DNA of 8,725 bases. It comes from Calditrichota bacterium (GTDB lineage Bacteria > Zixibacteria > MSB-5A5 > GN15 > FEB-12). Shown piece after piece: positions 1 to 4,699 of the stretch. Made by a program: the position numbers and the translations under genes. The notes under the pieces are model-generated. The model was not told where the DNA came from. It saw nothing but the letters and a program-made list of their open reading frames with translations, and made no database searches. Location: positions 1-8,725 of the forward strand of contig QQUK01000174.1 in assembly GCA_008501655.1 (NCBI GenBank), given 5' to 3'. Numbering within the stretch: position 1 is the stretch's first letter; every line of letters starts with the position of its first letter.

Positions 1-9
1 TTTCTGCGT

Positions 10-59
10 TGTCGGAAACCCTTTCCCTACGATCTACTGACAGAAACAAGTTCCTGACA
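10..59. repeat. Two degenerate palindromic repeat units
   Basis: Two small dyads stand 28 bases apart downstream of the AHSA1-like gene. The right one has arms TGACAGAAAC (38-47) and GTTCCTGACA (50-59) around AA, pairing at 8 of 10 positions. The left one has a perfect 5-bp core, GGAAA-CCC-TTTCC (14-26), inside a unit starting TGTCGGAAAC at 10. The two units align with each other (TGTCGGAAAC versus TGACAGAAAC, then a TTTCC/GTTCC arm and an AC end), so they look like diverged members of one short repeat family. No open frame of useful length crosses bases 1-80. Neither dyad is followed by a T-run on the minus strand, so they are poor intrinsic terminators for the gene ending at 81. Confidence 0.45.
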
Positions 60-80
60 GCGCATTGACTAATGTATTAT

Positions 81-515
81 TTATTTTTCCAGATACTCTT
101 TCAAACTCTGTTTAATAAAATATTCCCAGCCACCGACGCATGATTCCCTTTTAAATTCAGGGATGGAGTCATCGAAATCTTCGGTGATTGTACAGGTTAG
201 CTGTAATCTCGTTTTTTCATCATCATCAAAGATTTCAAATGTGACATAACCGTCACCCTCATAGTTGTCGTATTTCCATGTATAGGAAATTTTTATGCAA
301 GGTTCAGCTTCAAGCACTTTCCAGCGGTGGGGGAAAACACAGCCTTCGTTTTCAACGGTAAAAACAGTCTCAAAGCCGACTTTCGCTTTGAACTCAGGTA
401 TCATCGGGAAATACCATTGAATCATTTCATCTCTATCGGTTATGGCGTTCCAGACTTTTTCTTTTGATGCGTTGTATGTTTGCTCAACCACAACAGGTGG
501 ATCGCTTGCTTTCAT
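81..515 (-). CDS. SRPBCC / AHSA1-type domain protein
   Basis: A 144-residue single-domain protein of the START-like SRPBCC superfamily, nearest in pattern to the AHSA1 (activator of Hsp90 ATPase homologue 1-like) branch. Visible landmarks are an N-terminal strand then helix with the typical V-W-x-A-I-T-D motif and a tryptophan-containing 'IQWY' (about 21-35). The segment 'VLEAEPCIKISYTW' (67-80), a strand with 'TRLQLTCTI' (102-110) and a C-terminal helix beginning GGWEYF (128-133) follow. The fold forms a helix-grip pocket for a hydrophobic ligand; members are mostly cytosolic and their ligands are usually unknown, so no function is claimed. The frame is open up to 605, but ATG 515 is preferred: it has AAAGGAAAA just upstream, the AHSA1 homology begins right after it, and a good promoter lies inside the longer version. 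There is no signal peptide or membrane segment. Confidence 0.85.
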   Translation of the reverse strand: MKASDPPVVVEQTYNASKEKVWNAITDRDEMIQWYFPMIPEFKAKVGFETVFTVENEGCVFPHRWKVLEAEPCIKISYTWKYDNYEGDGYVTFEIFDDDEKTRLQLTCTITEDFDDSIPEFKRESCVGGWEYFIKQSLKEYLEK

Positions 516-546
516 AGATTTTCCTTTGTGTGTTATTACCGAGGAT

Positions 547-575
547 AATATATAAAAATTGTGTCTGTTTTTCAA
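547..575 (-). promoter_or_regulatory. Sigma70-like promoter of the AHSA1-like gene
   Basis: On the minus strand TTGAAA (575-570, 5 of 6 to TTGACA) is followed after 17 bases by TATATT (552-547, 5 of 6 to TATAAT). Transcription would start near 540, giving a leader of about 25 bases with the AAAGGAAAA ribosome site before ATG 515. This position supports the shorter start of the gene. Confidence 0.55.
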
Positions 576-591
576 GTAGGTTGTGAGTGGG

Positions 592-616
592 GCATCCTTC
601 GACAAGCTCAGGATGA
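592..616. repeat. Short palindromic repeat, copy 1
   Basis: GCATCC, a 13-base centre, then GGATGA. The arms CATCCT (593-598) and AGGATG (610-615) pair perfectly. The centre resembles that of copy 2 at 631-655 at several positions (GACA, then GCTC), and arm spacing is identical. The unit sits in the gap between two minus-strand genes. Similar 'CATCCTTCGACAAGCTCAGG' strings recur as non-coding repeats in many bacterial genomes, recalled from general knowledge and not searched here. Not followed by a T-run, so a terminator role is doubtful. Confidence 0.55.
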
Positions 617-630
617 CTACTTAAGAGATA

Positions 631-655
631 GCATCCGTAGACATGCTCTGGATGC
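631..655. repeat. Short palindromic repeat, copy 2
   Basis: GCATCC (631-636) and GGATGC (650-655) form a perfect 6-bp inverted repeat around 13 bases. Inside it AGA (639-641) and TCT (647-649) can add three more pairs. The unit matches copy 1 in arm sequence, arm spacing and parts of the centre. It begins only 4 bases past the stop codon of the minus-strand barrel gene, so its transcript would carry this hairpin at the 3' end. It could protect the message or attenuate read-through, but no U-tract follows. Confidence 0.55.
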
Positions 656-659
656 CAGA

Positions 660-1268
660 TTACAACTCAATCAAATAGCCCAACGAGACTTTAAAATCGT
701 TGGCGCGGAATTCTTCTTTCTGAATCTGGAAATTTTCTGATGAAAGATTATTTCTATAGATAAATGTAGGGGAAATCTCTGTGATAACAACCTCGAGCGA
801 ATAGACAGAATTCATCCTTAATCCCAGCGTCAATCGATAGCCCAATGCCCATTTGATGTCAACCTCTGAACTTCCCGGCGGGAGATTCAATTCGTCGTAT
901 GTTTCTTTGTCCTCTTTAAAGCTTGCAAATCCGGCCACCATCCCAAAGCCAATATATGCTGTGTTTTTATGCGTCCCTCGATAATAGACCCAATCAGCCC
1001 CAAGAGTGTGACGATGGATCTTGCCATCAGGAAGTACATTGGAACTCATATGTCCATAACGATAATCATAACTCAGCCGGTAAAGGAAAGGGTGGTCAAA
1101 GAGACGTTCATATTTCAGGGAAAATTCCGGTCCGGCTGTAATTGTCTGGCTCGGTCCGGTAACGCCAAGTGAGAAGTGGATAGCCTGAGCAGCAAGCGTA
1201 TCCTGGTCAGTCGGGTTCAAAGGGTAAATCGGCAGGCTCATAATAGTCGCTAAAATGAGTGGTAACAA
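660..1268 (-). CDS. Putative outer-membrane beta-barrel protein
   Basis: A 202-residue protein of no recognised named family. After a hydrophobic start (about 1-17, rich in L, I, P) and a possible signal-peptidase region ending near 'LAAQA' (25-29), the chain is a run of strands with alternating polar and non-polar residues. Examples are 'FLYRLSYDYRYGH' (61-73), 'HTLGADWVYYRG' (87-98), 'AYIGFGMVAGFASF' (104-117), 'KWALGYRLTLGLRM' (139-152) and the last strand 'FKVSLGYLIEL' (192-202). Glycine and aromatic content, and a strand at the very C-terminus, fit a small outer-membrane barrel of about eight strands. The start is a TTG codon, chosen because AAGGAG stands 6 bases upstream; the next ATG (codon 10) lacks such a site and would cut the hydrophobic segment. 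The lack of an N-terminal Lys/Arg is odd for a signal peptide. It is transcribed divergently from the aldehyde dehydrogenase gene. Ligand and role are unknown. Confidence 0.7.
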   Translation of the reverse strand: MLPLILATIMSLPIYPLNPTDQDTLAAQAIHFSLGVTGPSQTITAGPEFSLKYERLFDHPFLYRLSYDYRYGHMSSNVLPDGKIHRHTLGADWVYYRGTHKNTAYIGFGMVAGFASFKEDKETYDELNLPPGSSEVDIKWALGYRLTLGLRMNSVYSLEVVITEISPTFIYRNNLSSENFQIQKEEFRANDFKVSLGYLIEL

Positions 1269-1289
1269 TGTTCGCTCCTTGTTGCTAAG

Positions 1290-1327
1290 TTTATACTATA
1301 TAAACGGATAAACTCAAAAAAGGTCAA
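1290..1327 (-). promoter_or_regulatory. Candidate promoter of the barrel gene
   Basis: Two readings are possible on the minus strand. TTGAGT (1317-1312) with TATAAA (1295-1290) has a 16-base spacer. TTGACC (1327-1322) with TATATA or TTTATA near 1304-1297 has a spacer of 17-19. Either would start transcription a few tens of bases or less before the AAGGAG site (1280-1275) and the TTG start. Neither box pair is fully convincing, but the TATA-rich run makes this the best place for a promoter. Confidence 0.4.
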
Positions 1328-1341
1328 AAGAAAACTTTTGA
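1324..1341. repeat. Perfect dyad overlapping a -35 region
   Basis: TCAAAAG (1324-1330) and CTTTTGA (1335-1341) are perfect inverted arms around AAAA. The dyad overlaps the more distal candidate -35 box of the minus-strand barrel gene, which is where a repressor or activator site would be expected. The sequence is A/T-rich, so chance is possible. Confidence 0.3.
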
Positions 1342-1487
1342 AATCGCAATTTTTGAAAGTAGACCTAAAAATATAAATATAATCAGGAGAAATCAAGTTT
1401 TGGTAACACAAACGAGACCTCTGTTATCCGTATTGTAAGTTGTTGAAACACAACAAGAAGAGATTAGCTATATAATGATAAAAGCGG

Positions 1488-1515
1488 TTGACAAGAATAA
1501 TTAAATAACTATATT
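1488..1515 (+). promoter_or_regulatory. Sigma70-like promoter of the aldehyde dehydrogenase gene
   Basis: TTGACA (1488-1493) is a perfect -35 match. After 16 bases comes TATATT (1510-1515), 5 of 6 to TATAAT and the same hexamer as in the AHSA1-gene promoter. Transcription would begin near 1522, giving a leader of about 80 bases that contains the CRP-like dyad. Confidence 0.6.
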
Positions 1516-1537
1516 TACCGGATTAGTAATGATTGAC

Positions 1538-1553
1538 TGTGAATAAATTCACA
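1538..1553. promoter_or_regulatory. CRP/FNR-type operator (TGTGA-N6-TCACA)
   Basis: TGTGA (1538-1542), six bases, TCACA (1549-1553): a perfect match to the core bound by E. coli CRP, and symmetric over 7-bp arms (TGTGAAT/ATTCACA) around AA. The centre is 1545.5. Relative to the promoter at 1488-1515 it lies near +24, a blocking position. A weak -10 candidate ACTAAT (1575-1580) would start transcription near 1587, placing the dyad at about -41.5, the class II activation position. It also sits between TTGACT (1533-1538) and TGTAAG (1556-1561), a third weak promoter. A CRP/FNR-family regulator is therefore likely, but whether it activates or represses cannot be told, and the regulator gene is not in the window. 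Confidence 0.5.
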
Positions 1554-1600
1554 AATGTAAGTGTAAGAAAAATAACTAATTTACGATACGGAGACAGAAC

Positions 1601-3097
1601 ATGTCTGATGCTAAAATCTACAAAAATTTCATTAATGGAAAATGGGTCGAATCAAAATCAGGGGAGACGTTTGAAAACCGTAATCCTGCTGATACCAGTG
1701 AACTTCTCGGACTTTTTCAAAAATCTAACGAAGATGATGTAAACGAAGCAATCGCTGCAGCAGCGGAAGCATATAAATCATGGCGTTTAGTTCCGGCGCC
1801 GAAACGTGGTGAGATGTTATACCGTGTTGCTAACCGGCTTCTTGCCGATAAAGAACGCATTTCCCAGGAAATGACCAAAGAGATGGGTAAGATCATCAAA
1901 GAAACCCGCGGCGATACTCAGGAAGCTATCGACATGACTTACTACATGGCTGGTGAAGGACGCCGTTTGCTCGGTATGACTACTCCATCTGAAATGATGT
2001 CAAAATTCAACATGACCATCCGACAGCCTCTTGGTGTTTGTTCATTCATTACTCCGTGGAACTTCCCGATTGCGATTCCTTCATGGAAAATGATGCCGGC
2101 GCTTATCTGCGGAAACACAATCGTTATTAAACCTGCAACCGATACTCCCCTTTCTGTTGTGAATCTGATGAAAGCGTGTGAAGAGGAAGGTATCCCTCCA
2201 GGAGTTGTAAACATGGTTACCGGATCCGGTAGTAAAGTAGGTACACCGATGATCATGCATGGTGATGTCAAAGTAGTCTCTTTCACCGGTTCAACCGAAG
2301 TCGGCCGGATAGTTTCTGAAGCATGTGCACCGAACTTTAAACACTCCTGTCTTGAAATGGGTGGTAAAAATGTTCAGATAGTGATGGATGATGCCAAACT
2401 TGAACTTGCTGTCGATGGAGCTCTCTGGGGTGCTTTTGGTACAACCGGCCAGCGCTGTACAGCGACTTCACGTTTAGTCGTCCATAAAGATGTTTACAAC
2501 AAGTTTATTGATATGATAGCAGAACGTGCTGAGAATATTAAGGTTGGTAACGGGCTTGATGAATCAGTTGAAATGGGACCATGTGTTAACGAAGATCAGT
2601 TGAACACTGTCTTAAAATATATTGAAATCGGCAAAACAGATGGTGCCAAGATGGTCTGCGGTGGTGAAAGACTTACCGGTGGTGATTATGATAAAGGCTT
2701 TTTTGTCAAACCGACTATCTTTACTGATGTCACTCAGGATATGAGAATCTGGAAAGAAGAAATCTTCGGTCCGGTCCTTGGTATAGCCAAGTGTAATTCA
2801 TTTGAAGATGCTGTTGAAATGGCAAACGATACAATCTATGGTCTTTCTGCTTCTATTTATACACAGGATATCAATAAAGCATACACGGCAATGCGTGATG
2901 TATACACCGGAATCTTCTATGTGAACGCTCCGACTATCGGTGCTGAAACACATCTGCCGTTTGGTGGTACAAAAGAAACCGGTAACGGACACCGTGAAGC
3001 TGCAACTGCTGCGCTTGATGTTTACTCTGAATGGAAATCGGTCTATGTCGATTATTCAGGAGTTCTGCAGAGAGCACAGATTGATAACGCTGAATAA
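1601..3097 (+). CDS. NAD(P)-dependent aldehyde dehydrogenase
   Basis: A complete 498-residue member of the ALDH superfamily, which oxidises an aldehyde to its acid through a cysteine thioester with reduction of NAD(P)+ in the cytosol. All key elements are visible: 'TPWNFP' with the oxyanion-hole Asn154, Lys177 in 'VIKPA' for cofactor binding, the Rossmann turn 'FTGSTEVG' (228-235), general base Glu252 in 'LEMGGKN', nucleophile Cys286 in 'GQRCT', and 'EEIFGP' (386-391). The C-terminal 'LPFGGTKETGNGHREA' region recalls the alpha-ketoglutaric-semialdehyde dehydrogenase-like branch rather than classic GabD or ALDH7. The substrate remains open; succinic, alpha-ketoglutaric or aminoadipic semialdehyde are all conceivable. 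Start ATG 1601 has CGGAGA upstream and no competing start. It is first in the plus-strand series and follows the CRP-like operator. A link to SucCD through succinate would fit a succinic-semialdehyde role but is inference. Confidence 0.92.
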   Translation: MSDAKIYKNFINGKWVESKSGETFENRNPADTSELLGLFQKSNEDDVNEAIAAAAEAYKSWRLVPAPKRGEMLYRVANRLLADKERISQEMTKEMGKIIKETRGDTQEAIDMTYYMAGEGRRLLGMTTPSEMMSKFNMTIRQPLGVCSFITPWNFPIAIPSWKMMPALICGNTIVIKPATDTPLSVVNLMKACEEEGIPPGVVNMVTGSGSKVGTPMIMHGDVKVVSFTGSTEVGRIVSEACAPNFKHSCLEMGGKNVQIVMDDAKLELAVDGALWGAFGTTGQRCTATSRLVVHKDVYNKFIDMIAERAENIKVGNGLDESVEMGPCVNEDQLNTVLKYIEIGKTDGAKMVCGGERLTGGDYDKGFFVKPTIFTDVTQDMRIWKEEIFGPVLGIAKCNSFEDAVEMANDTIYGLSASIYTQDINKAYTAMRDVYTGIFYVNAPTIGAETHLPFGGTKETGNGHREAATAALDVYSEWKSVYVDYSGVLQRAQIDNAE

Positions 3098-3118
3098 CTA
3101 AGGAAGTAAAGATACAGT

Positions 3119-3208
3119 ATGGCAAAATGTAAAACAATAATTTCGTACCGGATGGGATATATGCTTTTGTATCTCATTCTGCATATCTGGATGGCTTCAT
3201 CTATATGA
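3119..3208 (+). CDS. Possible 29-residue hydrophobic small protein
   Basis: In the 181-base gap between the aldehyde dehydrogenase and the cDPGS-like gene, ATG 3119 opens a frame of 29 codons ending TGA 3206-3208. The predicted peptide starts MAKCKTIISYRMGY and continues with a Leu/Ile/Met/Trp-rich stretch (about 15-25). This looks like a positive-inside single membrane segment. AAGGAAG (3100-3106) lies upstream, but 12 bases away, which is rather far. Its first codons resemble those of the next gene (MAKKKIIIM), so it may be a remnant or decoy start. There is no homology evidence; treat as doubtful. Confidence 0.2.
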   Translation: MAKCKTIISYRMGYMLLYLILHIWMASSI

Positions 3209-3278
3209 TTTGATATGAAAATGGAATATTGTTAACGTTTGAAACTGTAACTTTAAAAAAAATAATTGGAGTTGTAAT

Positions 3279-4631
3279 ATGGCGAAGAAAAAAATAATCA
3301 TTATGGGTGCCGCAGGCAGAGATTTTCATAATTTCAATACCCTGTATAGAGATAATGCTGATGTTGAAGTAGTAGCATTCACCGCAACACAGATTCCTGA
3401 TATCGACGGTCGTAAGTATCCGGCAAAACTTGCAGGTAAACTTTACCCGAAAGGTATTCCGATTCATGATGAAGCTGATTTACTAAACCTGATTGCTAAA
3501 CACAATATCGACGAAGTAGTTTTCTCATATTCAGATGTTCCATATCAGTATGTGATGGAAAAAGCAGCTTATGTCAATGCAGCTGGCGCCAGATTCTCTC
3601 TTGAAGGCGGCGCACCGACAATGATTAAATCAACCAAACCGGTCGTTGCTGTTTGTGCTATCCGTACCGGTTGTGGTAAATCTCAGACTACCCGTAAAGT
3701 TGCGGAAGTATTACAGGCAATGGGTAAAAAAGTTGTCGCAATCCGTCATCCTATGCCGTACGGCGATCTTGCCAAGCAGGCATGTCAGCGGTTTGCGAAA
3801 CTTTCTGATTTAGACAAACATAAATGCACCATTGAAGAACGGGAAGAATACGAACCGCACATCATGTCCGGCGTCATCATTTACGCCGGTGTTGATTATG
3901 AACAGATTATCCGTGAAGCTGAAAAAGAAGCTGACGTTATCCTCTGGGATGGCGGTAACAACGATATGCCGTTCTACAAACCGGATTACATGATTACTGT
4001 TGTTGATCCGCATCGTCCGGGACATGAACTTGCTTATTATCCGGGACAGCACAATTTATTATTGGCTGACTGTATTGTAATTAACAAAATCGATTCAGCT
4101 GACTCTGATGGTATTGCTGAGGTTCGCGAAAATATCGAAGCATACAATCCGGATGCTGTTGTTGTTGATGCAGCTTCTCCGCTTGGTGCCGACTACCCGG
4201 AAAAAATCAAAGGGAAGAAAGTTCTCGTTGTTGAAGATGGTCCGACTCTGACTCATGGTGAGATGACCTATGGTGCCGGAGTTGTTGCAGCACAGAAATA
4301 TGGTGCAGCGGAACTTGTTGACCCGCGTCCTTTCACAGTAAAATCAATCACTGCTACCTACGATAAATATCCGGGTATCGGTATTTTGCTTCCTGCAATG
4401 GGATATGGTGATCAGCAGGTTAAAGATCTTGAAACTACGATCAACAAAGTCAAATGCGATGTAGTCATTATTGCTACTCCGATTGACTTGTCCAGGATTG
4501 TAAAAATAAACAAACCGACCGTTCGGATTTCCTACGATTTACAGGAGATTGGAACTCCAACCCTGAATGATGTTCTTGGCGACTTTTTTAGTAGCAAAAA
4601 GAAAGCTGTAAAAAAAGCGAAAAAGAAATAA
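3279..4631 (+). CDS. Cyclic 2,3-diphosphoglycerate synthetase-like P-loop NTPase
   Basis: A complete 450-residue protein of the family containing archaeal cyclic 2,3-diphosphoglycerate synthetase (cDPGS; predicted GTPase group COG2403), close to the length of the Methanothermus enzyme. That archaeal enzyme closes 2,3-diphosphoglycerate into a cyclic trianhydride using ATP. Bacterial relatives are mostly uncharacterised, so the activity here is uncertain. Visible elements are an N-terminal Rossmann-like domain with 'GAAGRDFHNFN' (10-20) and a P-loop 'RTGCGKS' (129-135), which lacks the first Gly of the classic Walker A. An acidic 'WDGGNND' (223-229) follows as a Walker B candidate, then 'NKID' (269-272), like the NKxD base-recognition motif of GTPases. 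The last 12 residues are mostly lysine. ATG 3279 has GGAG 7 bases upstream. A strong hairpin follows, then carbamate kinase. The protein is soluble, with no signal peptide. Confidence 0.8.
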   Translation: MAKKKIIIMGAAGRDFHNFNTLYRDNADVEVVAFTATQIPDIDGRKYPAKLAGKLYPKGIPIHDEADLLNLIAKHNIDEVVFSYSDVPYQYVMEKAAYVNAAGARFSLEGGAPTMIKSTKPVVAVCAIRTGCGKSQTTRKVAEVLQAMGKKVVAIRHPMPYGDLAKQACQRFAKLSDLDKHKCTIEEREEYEPHIMSGVIIYAGVDYEQIIREAEKEADVILWDGGNNDMPFYKPDYMITVVDPHRPGHELAYYPGQHNLLLADCIVINKIDSADSDGIAEVRENIEAYNPDAVVVDAASPLGADYPEKIKGKKVLVVEDGPTLTHGEMTYGAGVVAAQKYGAAELVDPRPFTVKSITATYDKYPGIGILLPAMGYGDQQVKDLETTINKVKCDVVIIATPIDLSRIVKINKPTVRISYDLQEIGTPTLNDVLGDFFSSKKKAVKKAKKK

Positions 4632-4645
4632 AGCATAGTATTTGA

Positions 4646-4677
4646 AAGCCGGGTCAGATTAAAATCTCACCCGGCTT
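4646..4677 (+). terminator. Strong hairpin, terminator-like or attenuator
   Basis: AAGCCGGGT (4646-4654) pairs perfectly with ACCCGGCTT (4669-4677). After one C-C mismatch, AGAT (4656-4659) pairs with ATCT (4664-4667), closing a 4-base loop. The GC-rich stem is what an intrinsic terminator needs, but only a weak T-containing stretch (GGTTAGTT) follows. It sits 15 bases past the cDPGS-like stop and 22 bases before the carbamate kinase ATG, so termination would be partial if arcC is read from upstream. It may instead be a 3'-end stabiliser. Confidence 0.6.
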
Positions 4678-4699
4678 GGTTAGTTAGGATATACAAACG

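Larger units (their letters stand above)
1269..1600. other. Divergent intergenic control region
   Basis: A gap of 332 AT-rich bases between the start of the minus-strand barrel gene and the start of the plus-strand aldehyde dehydrogenase gene. I see no convincing gene in it. It contains promoter candidates for both directions, the CRP/FNR-like dyad at 1538-1553, a perfect dyad TCAAAAG-AAAA-CTTTTGA at 1324-1341 and a second dyad TTGTTG-N5-CAACAA at 1440-1456. A perfect TATAAT stands at 1471-1476 without a matching -35 box. The ribosome site for the dehydrogenase is CGGAGA (1589-1594) with about 7 bases to ATG 1601. Confidence 0.6.

Noticed and set aside
1..80. Partial gene entering from the left edge
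   Set aside because: All plus-strand frames stop by base 68 and no frame shows a recognisable protein end; on the minus strand only a 12-codon frame exists. The stretch is better described as repeat-bearing intergenic DNA.
516..605. Longer N-terminus (30 extra residues) for the AHSA1-like protein
   Set aside because: The extension is outside the family homology, contains a good promoter and half of a palindromic repeat, and ATG 515 has its own AAAGGAAAA ribosome site.
923..1172. Two plus-strand frames of about 70 residues within the barrel gene
   Set aside because: They overlap each other and the better supported minus-strand gene, and their peptides show no family or membrane pattern.
1384..1434. 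AGGAG followed by a 12-codon TTG-started frame as a leader peptide
   Set aside because: Very short, non-ATG start, no run of diagnostic amino-acid codons and no terminator/antiterminator pair after it.
1471..1476. Perfect TATAAT as a -10 box
   Set aside because: No acceptable -35 hexamer stands 15-19 bases upstream; the nearby TTGACA-N16-TATATT is a much better promoter.
1942..2286. 114-residue open frame antisense to the aldehyde dehydrogenase
   Set aside because: It is antisense to strongly conserved motifs of the dehydrogenase and shows no family pattern of its own.
3239..3266. TTGAAA-N16-AATAAT as a promoter of the cDPGS-like gene
   Set aside because: Transcription would begin only a few bases before the ATG and after the GGAG ribosome site, so the transcript would lack that site.
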